Positions 1 to 8,131 of a stretch of 64,000 bases of DNA are shown here, piece after piece. This DNA comes from Clostridiales bacterium (GTDB lineage Bacteria > Bacillota > Clostridia > Christensenellales > Aristaeellaceae), in the NCBI GenBank assembly GCA_012837965.1, contig DUQF01000022.1:34153-98152 (forward strand), read 5' to 3'. The position numbers were made by a program, and so were the translations under genes. The first letter of the stretch is position 1; each line of letters starts with the position of its first letter. The notes beneath the pieces were generated by a model. The model was not told the DNA's origin. It saw only the letters and a list, made by a program, of their open reading frames with translations, and did no database searches.

Positions 1-66
1 TCCATTCAAGAGATACAGTTCGCCATTCACAACACACCGCCTACAGTGAATAATACTCAGCCGCGC

Positions 67-110
67 AAAACCACCCCGGTTTTTACCCGGGTACTGGTTT
101 TGTTTTTGGT
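67..110 (+). terminator. Stem-loop, probable rho-independent terminator
   Basis: Arms AAAACCA and TGGTTTT flank an inner CCGG/CCGG pairing with a short T-rich loop. On the plus strand the stem is followed by a T-rich stretch, so it best serves a plus-strand gene ending left of the window. It may also stop transcripts of the minus-strand gene that ends at 120. The first 60 bases contain no gene I can support. Confidence 0.5.
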
Positions 111-119
111 ATATAAAAC

Positions 120-809
120 CTATCGGATGCTGTGAAGAGAATCAAGATTAACCAAAACTAACTGAAAATTTTTCTTCCAATCCCTGCGCCGCTTCCACTG
201 GCCTATATGAAGGCGCAGTTGATTCATGGCGTCTCCCCCGAAAAAAAGAGCGATGCCGATAAGGCTCATGATAATCGCCACCTTGTGCGGCAAGGGAAAT
301 AAAATGAGGTTTCTTAAAAGGAGCAGCAGCTCAAATACGGCCAACCACTTCATTTTAACCGGCAGCATGAAAAACAGCATCAACTGCATATCAGGGTACA
401 AAATCGCGTACACCAGCATCACCGAGAGGTTGATATAGTCGTTAACCGTTGAGCTTACCAAAAAGCCGCCTACGATTGCCAGTATAACCTGCGCCAAATA
501 GAACCAAAAAAAGCGCCGTGCGCCCAACCGTTGTTCTATCCCAGTTCCCAGCATGTAGTAAAGGTATAAAAACAGGAGCGCGGAAAAGGGTGACGACATG
601 GGCGGAACAACAACAAAAGTTAGCAGCCGCCAAATCTGTCCCTTGAAAATAAGCGCCCTGTCAAATGATAAAAAGGCGACCAAGGGAATGGAAAATAAAA
701 ACATCTGCAACAAATAAAGCCCTGCCATCGTAAACACGATATAGCGGTAAAAAGGCTGAATATTCAGACGCCTCAGGCGATTCCATAATTGATTCCATAG
801 TTGATTCAT
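120..809 (-). CDS. Rhomboid-like integral membrane protein, probably non-catalytic
   Basis: About 229 residues with five to six hydrophobic segments. The phrase WRLLTFVVVPP and the spacing of the helices resemble rhomboid/Der1-like proteins. The rhomboid serine motif GxSG is not visible and no matching catalytic His is evident, so proteolysis is not predicted. The start at 809 was chosen because GGAGG lies 8 bases upstream; an in-frame ATG 33 bases further upstream has no such site. The C-terminus is basic (KRRRDWKK). It stands alone, separated from the sugar operon upstream by a stem-loop. The family call rests on pattern only; a generic membrane protein is the alternative. Confidence 0.5.
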   Translation of the reverse strand: MNQLWNQLWNRLRRLNIQPFYRYIVFTMAGLYLLQMFLFSIPLVAFLSFDRALIFKGQIWRLLTFVVVPPMSSPFSALLFLYLYYMLGTGIEQRLGARRFFWFYLAQVILAIVGGFLVSSTVNDYINLSVMLVYAILYPDMQLMLFFMLPVKMKWLAVFELLLLLRNLILFPLPHKVAIIMSLIGIALFFGGDAMNQLRLHIGQWKRRRDWKKNFQLVLVNLDSLHSIR

Positions 810-961
810 TACATCTACCTCCGCTACGCAATTATACCACAAATAACCCTGCTAACGAAACAAATGCATGAGGGCGATATTGTTAGACTCTTGCTAAGAA
901 CCCTGAGAATGTTTGGATTAAAGAACACAATCGCCGTATCAATTATAGTCTGTGTCATAAA

Positions 962-988
962 GAAGCAGAGCCAAATTCATCTCTGCTT
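962..988 (-). terminator. Rho-independent terminator after the AGE-gntR operon
   Basis: AAGCAGAG and CTCTGCTT form an 8-base-pair stem around a 10-base loop. It lies 40 bases past the stop of the epimerase gene on the minus strand. T-rich bases flank both sides, so it could act in either direction. Confidence 0.6.
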
Positions 989-1031
989 TTATTGTTTGAA
1001 ATAGAAAGCGGTTTTTGTTTGCCTCTCTTTC

Positions 1032-2237
1032 TTACCCCTGAGCTTTGATTTGGTCAATCACTTCATCCACTGCCATGAGCATACGAGGCAGGTGGAAGGG
1101 ACCCTTGAAAGTGGAGCCTTTACAAGGGGGCTGGGTAGGCTTGCCGTCACGGCGCAGGTAACCGTACCACTCGCCGTATTCGGGGTCGGAAAAAACTTGC
1201 TGGCAGTAATCCAAGGTCTTTTTGAACCAATCTAAGTACACTTGGTCTTTGGTGTCCCGATAGGCCATAATGGCTGCGATGAGAATTTCGTTATGGGGCC
1301 ACCAAAGCTTCATGTCGTGTTCATAGGCCTCCGGGGGCTTGCCCAGGCAATCGATAAAGTAGAGCAGGCCACCGTATTCGTTATCCCATCCGGCGTTGAT
1401 GGCATCCAAGAAAATGCCTTCGGATTCTTTATAAAGCTTTTTGTCACCCGTGCGGTTAGCCTCGTCCATCAGGAACCAGGCACACTCGATATCGTGGCCG
1501 GGATTAACGATGCGGCCTTCAGTAACATCGCTCAAAAACTCGCCGTTCAGGCCGACGTTTTCCAAGGTGCACTTCATATCCTTCTTGCGGTGGTAGGCAA
1601 AAATATCGTGCACACACTGCTTGGAGCGCTTGTTATATAATTCCTCACGCTCAGGGTCGGCCTTGCGCATCACGGCGGTGAGGTTCAGGTAAATCATCGG
1701 TCCGCCAAGCCCCCGCAATTGGCGAGTTTCGGGGATGGTTTTGGGGCCCAGGCCCGTGGGGTCGTCGATGATGCCACGGTTCAAATCCCAAATTAAATCA
1801 TAGGCGGAACGGGCACGCTTTAAGTTTTCAGGATTTTGGGTGAGGATGTAATATTCAGCGTTGGCCATGGCATAAAAGCCCTCGGAAAAGTTGTAGCGGC
1901 GCTGGCGCAGGGGCTTGCCATCCTCGGTGACGGTAAAGTACATGCGGTTGCCGGCTTCATGGTTGACACAATGTTTTTCCATGAAATCAAGGCAGCTTTC
2001 GGCTACTTCCCGCCATTCAGCCCTTTCGCCATACTGGTTGCACAGGCGGGAAAAAGTCCAAGCGGCGCGGCCCTGCATCCACACGCTTTTGTCGGTGGAA
2101 AATACCTGGCCTTTGCGGTCAAGGCAGGTGTACATGCCGCCGTGCCTCCTATCAAAACCGTTGTTGACCCAAAAATCGACACAGCGTTTTAATTCTTCTT
2201 TGACCCACTGCTTTGTGGCCTGTAAATAACTGTTCAT
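1032..2237 (-). CDS. AGE-family epimerase/isomerase (N-acylglucosamine 2-epimerase type)
   Basis: A 401-residue (alpha/alpha)6-barrel protein of the AGE superfamily, which interconverts aldose C2 epimers such as GlcNAc/ManNAc or isomerises aldoses to ketoses. Seen directly: KSVWMQGRAAWTFS near residue 52, GHDIECAWFL with a His at residue 248, and FHLPRM with a His at residue 382. These match the numbering of the two catalytic histidines of the mammalian renin-binding protein/AGE. GGGAGG lies just before the ATG at 2237, which is why an ATG 30 bases upstream was not used. It is the last gene of a three-gene operon behind a GntR regulator. No sialic-acid lyase or kinase is nearby, so the substrate is open; mannose and cellobiose epimerases share the fold. 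Confidence 0.85.
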   Translation of the reverse strand: MNSYLQATKQWVKEELKRCVDFWVNNGFDRRHGGMYTCLDRKGQVFSTDKSVWMQGRAAWTFSRLCNQYGERAEWREVAESCLDFMEKHCVNHEAGNRMYFTVTEDGKPLRQRRYNFSEGFYAMANAEYYILTQNPENLKRARSAYDLIWDLNRGIIDDPTGLGPKTIPETRQLRGLGGPMIYLNLTAVMRKADPEREELYNKRSKQCVHDIFAYHRKKDMKCTLENVGLNGEFLSDVTEGRIVNPGHDIECAWFLMDEANRTGDKKLYKESEGIFLDAINAGWDNEYGGLLYFIDCLGKPPEAYEHDMKLWWPHNEILIAAIMAYRDTKDQVYLDWFKKTLDYCQQVFSDPEYGEWYGYLRRDGKPTQPPCKGSTFKGPFHLPRMLMAVDEVIDQIKAQG

Positions 2238-2250
2238 GCTTTCCTCCCGA

Positions 2251-2940
2251 TTAGAGCTCATCTTCAAAGGTCATGCCGGGAGCATACTTGCCCGTGGAAA
2301 AGTGCAGCAGCATGGCGGCGACAAAGGCTTCCTCGTTGCCGGCTTCCAGCGCCCTGACGATATTCTCGTGCTTGGGAATGGTGCTGGCAATGTGCTGGTG
2401 TTTTTCTTCGACCCGGAAATTTTCATCTACCGCCCAAATGGCGGACAGCAAGGATAAAAGGGCGGTGTTTTCAATGCGGGAAAACAACAGCATATGAAAA
2501 TCCCTGTCTTCTTGGTGGAAAAAACCCTCAGTCTCGTATTTTTGCTCGATGGAGATCATAATTTGGCGAAGCTTAATAATATCTTCCTCCTGTAAGGTGC
2601 GGAAGGCCTCATACATGTATCCAAGCTCTAACTTTTTGCGAATATCAAGCATGTTGCTGATAACGTTTTCATTTTCCTGGGCATCGGCAAAGATGACGTT
2701 TTGGAAAACAAAATCCAAGTTGAAAGACAACAGCACCGTGCCACGGCCGGCCTGCGCCGACACCATGCCCATGAGCTCCATGGCCTTAATGGCTTCCCGC
2801 AAAACGTTTCGGCTAACGCCCAGCATATCGCAAAGCGTCTGCTCGGTGGGCAGTAAATCGCCGGGTTTTAAATCGTTTTGCAGGATATAGGTACGCACGC
2901 CCCGAAAAGCCTGCTCGTATAATTTTTCTTTGACTTGCAT
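2251..2940 (-). CDS. GntR-family transcriptional regulator, FadR/FCD subfamily
   Basis: About 229 residues. The N-terminal winged helix (PGDLLPTEQTLCDMLGVSRNVLREAIKAM, interrupted here only by reading) spans about residues 25-55. The C-terminal all-helical FCD domain shows the Asp and His ligand-site pattern (DRDFH, KHEN, LLHF). FCD proteins typically sense organic acids or sugar acids and repress their own operon. AAGGAG sits 5 bases before the ATG at 2940. It lies between the CofE-fold gene and the epimerase with gaps of 19 and 13 bases, so it very probably controls this operon. The palindrome at 3771-3784 and GTAC-containing sites by the promoter are candidate operators. Confidence 0.85.
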   Translation of the reverse strand: MQVKEKLYEQAFRGVRTYILQNDLKPGDLLPTEQTLCDMLGVSRNVLREAIKAMELMGMVSAQAGRGTVLLSFNLDFVFQNVIFADAQENENVISNMLDIRKKLELGYMYEAFRTLQEEDIIKLRQIMISIEQKYETEGFFHQEDRDFHMLLFSRIENTALLSLLSAIWAVDENFRVEEKHQHIASTIPKHENIVRALEAGNEEAFVAAMLLHFSTGKYAPGMTFEDEL

Positions 2941-2959
2941 AATATCTCCTTCCACAGGC

Positions 2960-3691
2960 TTAAAGCGGCCTGATTAGAATAAGGGGTGTCAGCTCGGCTC
3001 CCTGACCGGAGGGATTGTCTCGCATGGCTTCCTGAATTTGCGTTTCCGTCAACGGACAATCGGTTGACACGTCGAGGATGTTGCGGTCAAAATCGTTGGC
3101 ATCCATTAAAACGGTGGGAATGCCGGTTTTTTGGAAAATTTCATCGCAAAGCTCCTTGGCGTTTGGGGGGTTGACCAGCGCCATGTTTTTGTAAATATCA
3201 AAGTCGCTTCGTTCGTAAAAACCATCGATGCCGGCAATGCCCTTGCCACAGATCTTGTAAAACAAGCCTTTAATACCAAAGGGGCGAGTAATAGCTGAAA
3301 CAAAGGCCGCGAACAGTACCCTGGGCAAGCCGCACACATTGATAACCAATTGCAGCTTATAGGGCTCATGCATGCCGATGCCCGTTGAGTTGCTGGTGGC
3401 AAACCGCCACATGAGGTTAGCGAAAAAGCCCGGCTTGATATCATCCCTGGTGTGGACATTTTTGGTGGTCATGGCCATAACCTTGGCGCCAAAAGAAAGC
3501 ACGTCGCCCGGCCGATATAGGGGGGACACATAGCGTTTGACTAACTCTACATGGCTTTCCCCCACCTGCACAAAATGGGTTTTGACGGCATAACGCTGGT
3601 AACGCTTGCCGTCCGAGCCTTCTTGGATACCCTTATCGAAATAAGTGATTCCACCTGTTTCTTTTTGGATGCTATTGTCGTTTTCGTTCAT
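2960..3691 (-). CDS. CofE-fold protein (F420-0:gamma-glutamyl ligase family)
   Basis: A 243-residue protein of the F420-0:gamma-L-glutamyl ligase family. Supporting phrases are RPGDVLSFGAKVMAM, matching the GDVL...K core of CofE, and DANDFDRNILDVS near the end, matching the conserved metal/GTP-site region. AAGGAG precedes the ATG at 3691 by 6 bases. Many Clostridia without F420 carry such homologues and their reaction is unknown. Here it is the first gene of an operon with a GntR regulator and a sugar epimerase, which suggests a ligase acting on a sugar or amino-sugar metabolite rather than on F420. That is inference. The family call is fairly firm, the function is not. Confidence 0.7.
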   Translation of the reverse strand: MNENDNSIQKETGGITYFDKGIQEGSDGKRYQRYAVKTHFVQVGESHVELVKRYVSPLYRPGDVLSFGAKVMAMTTKNVHTRDDIKPGFFANLMWRFATSNSTGIGMHEPYKLQLVINVCGLPRVLFAAFVSAITRPFGIKGLFYKICGKGIAGIDGFYERSDFDIYKNMALVNPPNAKELCDEIFQKTGIPTVLMDANDFDRNILDVSTDCPLTETQIQEAMRDNPSGQGAELTPLILIRPL

Positions 3692-3717
3692 GGTACACTC
3701 CTTCAATTCCTCCTGAT

Positions 3718-3746
3718 ATTGTACACTTGCTTTGGCAGAAGGTCAA
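3718..3746 (-). promoter_or_regulatory. Sigma-A type promoter of the CofE-fold/gntR/AGE operon
   Basis: On the minus strand, TTGACC (3746-3741) is followed after 17 bases by TACAAT (3723-3718), 27 bases ahead of the ATG at 3691. Both hexamers are close to consensus and the spacing is ideal. Confidence 0.7.
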
Positions 3747-3749
3747 ACA

Positions 3750-5642
3750 TTAATGAGTATAATTATCCCGAATTTGTACAAATTTTGCATCATTTTCAAC
3801 AAAAGGCAAAAATGAGGGGCGGGTGTTGACTTTTCTATCGCCATCAAAGACACCCTCAAGGCGCAGGTAACAATAAACGCGTTTTTCCCCAGCCCACTTT
3901 TTGAGTGAAATTGGCTTATCCAGCGCATAGCCCCTGTATCTGTAATGGATACGCTTGTAGGTAAGTTCATCCAAAGAAGCATAAAAATGCAGCATGCTTT
4001 TAAAAAAGACGGTACGATCGTCATAGGGAGCAACCGATACGGTAACGCTGCCATTTTTGATGGCTATGCGTACATCGGCCACAGCGATACTCGCCTTGTT
4101 GCACATGGGCAGGGTAAACTCGCTGTCTTTCGCGGGGTCAAGGGGAATCAGTGTATAGTTTTGGTGCGTTGACTCAGGCAGAAGGGACTTGATTTTGATT
4201 CCGGCCGGAAAAATCATCTCCGCCATGGATTGCAAAGAAGGAAGGTAGTTTTCATGCGCCAGCACTTCTCCGCAGACCTTGCAGTTTTTTTGCCTGATGC
4301 CCTTGTGGTAGGGACGGGCTTTTTTAATAATCTCCCATTTGCCGGGGCGGTGCTTTTTTTGCTCAATTTCGGCCTGTTCAACTGCCCCACAGCGCCTGCA
4401 TGTGCGCTGCTTTTCCCCAGGAAACTGACAGGTTGCGGGGGTGATTATTTCCCATCTGTAAAACCAGTGCTTGCGGGCGGGAAGAATCTGTTCTTCCACT
4501 AAACCACACCATTGACAGGTATGGGACTTCAAACCCTCCACTCCGCAGAAAGCTTGGCTGTGTACCATCCACGAAGTGAACTTATGTTCCGGCCCCGGTG
4601 TTTCATACTGCCACAGCTTTTGGCACCGGGTGCATTGCTGCCGCCAAATACCCTTTTGCTCGCAGGAAACTTTTTGTACCTCTTTCCATTCCGTTAACAG
4701 GTGGCCAAGTTTAGGCAAACTTTCTTCTACCGAATGCCCGCACACCGTGCATATTTTGACCTTTTTGCCTTCCGTTTCGCAAAAGGGCTTTTGAACTTCT
4801 TGCCAACCACCATAGGGGTGGGGTTTTTGAGCGATTTCGCGGTAAACAACTTGGTTACAGGCGCCGCAAAGACTTTTTTCTTCACCCTCTTTTGTGCAGG
4901 TGGCAGGCGTGACAACCGTCCACTCGCCAAGCGTATGCGCTTTGGGCGGGATGATTTCTTCTTTTATCTCGGGGCAGAAAGAACATTGATATATTTTCTT
5001 CCCTTCCGTCAAGCAGTCAGGCTGAACGGTTTGTTTAAGTTCGTATCGATGCCCTGTTGCAGCAATGTCTTCGGTAATAATGTCATCGCACACCGAACAC
5101 TTTTGTCCGCTGACGCCCTTGTCTGTACAGGTCGGATGCTCAATAACATACGGGTAGCCATAGCGATGCGCGACTTTTTGCAGGGGCCTGCTTTCGGTTT
5201 TGCCGCAGACTTCACAGGTCCTTTGTTCTTCCCCCTCCAAGGCGCAGGTCGGGTCTCGCTTGGGCAGCCAAGGGCTAAAATCATGCTCCCCTTTAGCAAT
5301 GTTGCGCCAATTTTCGTGTCCGCAGGTTTTACAGACCCGCTTTTCCTTGCGTTCCTTGGTACAGTCATTGTCGGCAGGCGGCGTATAGTCACCGTAGGTA
5401 TGTCCAGTAGCCGGAATAGTATCGGTTGTCAGCACATAACTGCAAGTTGAGCAAACGATACGAGATAATCCATCTTGCGTGCAAGTAGGTTTATTAACAA
5501 TTTCCAAAACATAGGCGTGTGTATGCCCCTCTGCCCGTCCTATGAGCAAAAGAAAAGCAAGCAAAGCTGCTAAGGTCGCAATGAATATCCGCTTTATAAT
5601 ACGGAATATGCAAGACCTTTGCTTTTTTGCTTGCTGCTTCAT
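3750..5642 (-). CDS. Membrane-anchored extracellular protein with ten Cys/His repeats
   Basis: 630 residues. A basic start and one hydrophobic segment (about residues 17-37) give a signal anchor. Residues about 45-460 hold ten full tandem units of about 40 residues with the plan Cys, EG/KG, CxxC, then a final His, as in PTCALEGEEQRTCEVCG; an eleventh unit is degenerate and has lost its first Cys. Three Cys and one His per unit is a classic zinc-ribbon-like ligand set. The last 150 residues have no repeats and look like a separate domain. The start has only a weak ribosome site, 18 bases after the coiled-coil gene, so translation may be coupled. Similar repeats occur in Clostridia surface proteins without a known role. 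Metal binding and outside location are inferred. Confidence 0.75.
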   Translation of the reverse strand: MKQQAKKQRSCIFRIIKRIFIATLAALLAFLLLIGRAEGHTHAYVLEIVNKPTCTQDGLSRIVCSTCSYVLTTDTIPATGHTYGDYTPPADNDCTKERKEKRVCKTCGHENWRNIAKGEHDFSPWLPKRDPTCALEGEEQRTCEVCGKTESRPLQKVAHRYGYPYVIEHPTCTDKGVSGQKCSVCDDIITEDIAATGHRYELKQTVQPDCLTEGKKIYQCSFCPEIKEEIIPPKAHTLGEWTVVTPATCTKEGEEKSLCGACNQVVYREIAQKPHPYGGWQEVQKPFCETEGKKVKICTVCGHSVEESLPKLGHLLTEWKEVQKVSCEQKGIWRQQCTRCQKLWQYETPGPEHKFTSWMVHSQAFCGVEGLKSHTCQWCGLVEEQILPARKHWFYRWEIITPATCQFPGEKQRTCRRCGAVEQAEIEQKKHRPGKWEIIKKARPYHKGIRQKNCKVCGEVLAHENYLPSLQSMAEMIFPAGIKIKSLLPESTHQNYTLIPLDPAKDSEFTLPMCNKASIAVADVRIAIKNGSVTVSVAPYDDRTVFFKSMLHFYASLDELTYKRIHYRYRGYALDKPISLKKWAGEKRVYCYLRLEGVFDGDRKVNTRPSFLPFVENDAKFVQIRDNYTH

Positions 5643-5660
5643 AGCACAAAAGTTTTATTG

Positions 5661-6338
5661 TTAATCGTTAGGCATGGATGCCTGCTGAATCCTCTGGTAC
5701 AGGCTGCGTACCCCTTCGGTGTGCTGGGTCATGGCATAGGAGACTGATTCAAGCTCGGCCAGCAGCTCTTCACGGGACCTTGTCCACATGGCGGCCGCGC
5801 GCTGGCGGGCGTTTTCCATCATCATGGTCGACTGCTTTTCGGCCTCTTTCGTGATTTCCGACTGGCTCACAAGTTGGGCAGCCCGGCCTTGGGCATCCTG
5901 CAAGATCTGCTGCGAGCGCACCTGCGCATCGGTCAATACAGCCTTGGCCTGCTCCTGCGCCTGGGAAATGGTGGTGTTGTAATAATCGTTTGCCTGCTCC
6001 CTCGTTTGCACGGCAAAGGCGCTGGCCTCGCTTTTGACGCGGCTTGCCTCTGAATTGGCCTTATTCATGGTTTCATTGGCGTAGGTTTCCGCCTGAGAGC
6101 GCCTGTTTTCGGCATCCTCGGCCGCTTCTTCAATGATGCTTTTTTCATTGGCCAAGAGGTTGTTTGCCTGGGTGATGGCAGGGTCTTGCAGGCGGTTGAG
6201 TTCCTCTGCCATATTGCGCAAATCGCCAATGTTGATGGTCAAGCGCCCGCCAAAGCCCTTGTTCAGGGCAGTTGTGAGAACCGACCGCATCGCGTCAAGG
6301 GTGTTTTTGAAGGTTTCAATGTCGTTATTTGTTGTCAT
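5661..6338 (-). CDS. Coiled-coil protein of unknown function
   Basis: 225 residues, almost entirely charged/Ala-rich helix. Residues about 60-175 show continuous heptad-like coiled coil with recurrent QAxxQAxxxL-type phrases, like the stalk of ATP synthase subunit b/E or a DivIVA-like scaffold, but with no membrane segment or DivIVA head visible. Gene start ATG overlaps the coaD stop as ATGA, and GGAGAAGG lies upstream, so it is translated with coaD. Automatic annotation may call it an ATPase subunit; the context (coaD, rsmD, cell-wall and division genes) gives no support for an ATPase. A cytoplasmic scaffold is a reasonable guess only. Confidence 0.6.
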   Translation of the reverse strand: MTTNNDIETFKNTLDAMRSVLTTALNKGFGGRLTINIGDLRNMAEELNRLQDPAITQANNLLANEKSIIEEAAEDAENRRSQAETYANETMNKANSEASRVKSEASAFAVQTREQANDYYNTTISQAQEQAKAVLTDAQVRSQQILQDAQGRAAQLVSQSEITKEAEKQSTMMMENARQRAAAMWTRSREELLAELESVSYAMTQHTEGVRSLYQRIQQASMPND

Positions 6339-6826
6339 GTTTCCTTCTCCTTTCTCATGACCTTTTGGAGCTCCGCTTCCACTTGTTTGGGGACATATTC
6401 GCCAAGGGGACCGCCATACCTTGCCAGTTCCTTGACAATTCTAGAGGAAATGTGCGTATATTCGGCTCTTGCCGGAAGAAAAATGGTTTCAATACCGCTT
6501 AAAAGACGGTTAATATTGGCCATTTCCACTTCTTGCTGGTAGTCGGTCAAATTGCGCACGCCTTTGACAATGATATTGGCTCCGACTTCACCGGCCGCGT
6601 CGACCAAAAGGCCGTCAAAGGCAATCACATGCACGTTGAGACAGGAAGCGCACAGGTCTTTTATCATCCGCATTCGATGCCCCATGGAAAACATGGGCTT
6701 TTTCGCGACATTATGAAGCACGGCAACAAAAACCTCGTCAAACAGCTCGCTGGATCTTTTGATAATATCCAGATGACCCAAGGTGACCGGGTCAAAGCTG
6801 CCCGGATAAATTGCTCGGTTGGCCAT
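6335..6826 (-). CDS. coaD: Phosphopantetheine adenylyltransferase
   Basis: 163 residues, the usual length. Transfers AMP from ATP to 4'-phosphopantetheine to make dephospho-CoA, the fourth step of CoA synthesis, in the cytoplasm. The nucleotidyltransferase signature GSFDPVTLGH is at the N-terminus and the second ATP-site motif appears as HISSRIVKEL near residue 125. The ATG at 6826 was chosen because MANRAIYPGSFDP fits the family start and AAGGGA lies upstream; it sits 35 bases inside the end of rsmD. The rsmD-coaD pair is common in Firmicutes. The stop overlaps the next start (ATGA). Confidence 0.95.
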   Translation of the reverse strand: MANRAIYPGSFDPVTLGHLDIIKRSSELFDEVFVAVLHNVAKKPMFSMGHRMRMIKDLCASCLNVHVIAFDGLLVDAAGEVGANIIVKGVRNLTDYQQEVEMANINRLLSGIETIFLPARAEYTHISSRIVKELARYGGPLGEYVPKQVEAELQKVMRKEKET

Positions 6827-7376
6827 TGGTTTCCCTTTCATAAATGGTGAGGGTAGTATCCCGGTAGCTGCGGGTTTTCTTAACAAGAAGACCCTGTATC
6901 TGCGGTATTCCCTCTTTTGTAGCGTGTTCTAAAATTAGTATACCATTTTTATCAAGCAGGCCGCAATCACAAATTGCTTGCAAAATAGGCGCCGGTTTCA
7001 TGGTATACGGGGGATCAATGAAAACAAGGGTGAAGGTTTTTCCTTCGCTACCTAACCGTTTGATGTTTAGCTCCCAAGAGCCTTGGAGCGCCCTGGCTTG
7101 ACTCTGCGCGCCCAATTTTTGAATGTTTTGGTTGATGGCACGAAGGGCAGCCTTGGCATTGTCGCCAATAACGGCATATTCCGCCCCCCTTGAAAGCGCT
7201 TCAAAGGCCAAAGCGCCGCTGCCGCCAAACAAGTCCAGTACCCTTGCGCCTTCAATATGGCCATAGAGCATGGAAAAAAGCGCTTCCTTAATCCTTCCCG
7301 CAGTGGGTCGGGTGTCAATTCCGTCGGGGACAAAAAGCTTTCTCCCCCGCCACTTTCCTCCGGCAATACGCAACAT
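6792..7376 (-). CDS. rsmD: 16S rRNA (guanine-966-N2)-methyltransferase
   Basis: 194 residues. A Rossmann-fold methyltransferase that modifies G966 of 16S rRNA in the 30S subunit. Seen: N-terminal RIAGGKWRGRKL, the SAM-binding LDLFGGSGALAFEALSRGA and the N-methyltransferase catalytic DPPY. The start at 7376 overlaps the stop of the upstream membrane-protein gene (TGATG), and the 3' end overlaps coaD by 35 bases. This tight packing implies one transcript and coupled translation. Confidence 0.93.
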   Translation of the reverse strand: MLRIAGGKWRGRKLFVPDGIDTRPTAGRIKEALFSMLYGHIEGARVLDLFGGSGALAFEALSRGAEYAVIGDNAKAALRAINQNIQKLGAQSQARALQGSWELNIKRLGSEGKTFTLVFIDPPYTMKPAPILQAICDCGLLDKNGILILEHATKEGIPQIQGLLVKKTRSYRDTTLTIYERETNGQPSNLSGQL

Positions 7377-8131
7377 CAGCGCCTTTTAGACTCCTTGCGG
7401 GCCTTCCTTTTCTTTTTGAGAACGCCTTCCTTGATACCCGCATGCACTTTTGCCCGTACCTTGGGGCCTTGCATATAGCCAAAACTATACACAGTGGGAA
7501 TGACGCTGATAACCAGCGGACTTAAGCGCTCCAATATAAGCATTTGAGAGGGGTCGTTGATGTTAAAAAAGGGTAAGTACGGCATTAGGAGAATGCGTAC
7601 AGGCACCCGTAAAGCATCGGAAAAATGCGCCTTGGGCACCTGATGGTAGTAGCTAAGCGCCAAGCGAATATCGGTATCATACACATAACCTTCCAACCAA
7701 TCGGGCAAAACACCCAAAGTATAGGTTTGTTTTTGAGTGGTCAGAGCAAAAATATCGGTCAGAAGAAGCAAGGGTATCAAGCCGAAAAAGACGGCCATCC
7801 AGCCCTTACCCGGGTGATAGGCCCTGTTCCGACGGTCGATGGAGCTGCCCCGCTCTTCCTGAGCAAACACGATTTCGCCAAAAGCAACGTCATCCACGCC
7901 TGCGCCAAGGCCATCATTGTAGTAGTAGATGGCGACGGCAATAAGGCTTAGTACATTAAGCGTCTTACCTATAATACCAAGCCCGACAAAAACCTGACCG
8001 ATTAAAAGAAACACAATGCCAAAGACCACCGTCATTAGCAGTACCTTGAGGGAACGCTTGAACGTCCGGTCGTCAATGACAGTTCCCTTACAAAAGGGTT
8101 TTGTTATAGGGCTTATGCCTGCTTTTTTCAT
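7376..8131 (-). CDS. Integral membrane protein of unknown function
   Basis: 251 residues. Hydrophobic segments lie at about residues 28-50, 56-72 and 109-130 with a weaker one near 205-222; the C-terminus is strongly basic (KKKRKARKESKRR). I recognise no family motif. The start overlaps the alr stop (ATGA) and the stop overlaps the rsmD start, so it is locked into the alr-rsmD-coaD transcript. The basic tail and membrane position would suit an RNA-, ribosome- or lipid-associated protein, but this is only a guess. Confidence 0.65.
   Translation of the reverse strand: MKKAGISPITKPFCKGTVIDDRTFKRSLKVLLMTVVFGIVFLLIGQVFVGLGIIGKTLNVLSLIAVAIYYYNDGLGAGVDDVAFGEIVFAQEERGSSIDRRNRAYHPGKGWMAVFFGLIPLLLLTDIFALTTQKQTYTLGVLPDWLEGYVYDTDIRLALSYYHQVPKAHFSDALRVPVRILLMPYLPFFNINDPSQMLILERLSPLVISVIPTVYSFGYMQGPKVRAKVHAGIKEGVLKKKRKARKESKRR

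Noticed and set aside
1..60. Open frame on the minus strand running off the left edge
   Set aside because: Only about 20 codons, no ribosome site and no recognisable motif; too little to support a gene.
4701..5450. Long plus-strand open frame opposite the Cys-repeat gene
   Set aside because: It has no ribosome site and its composition mirrors the repeated antisense gene; the minus-strand protein has a clear signal anchor and repeat plan.
7376..8131. YidC or RDD-like transporter
   Set aside because: Helix number and motifs do not match either; left as unknown membrane protein.
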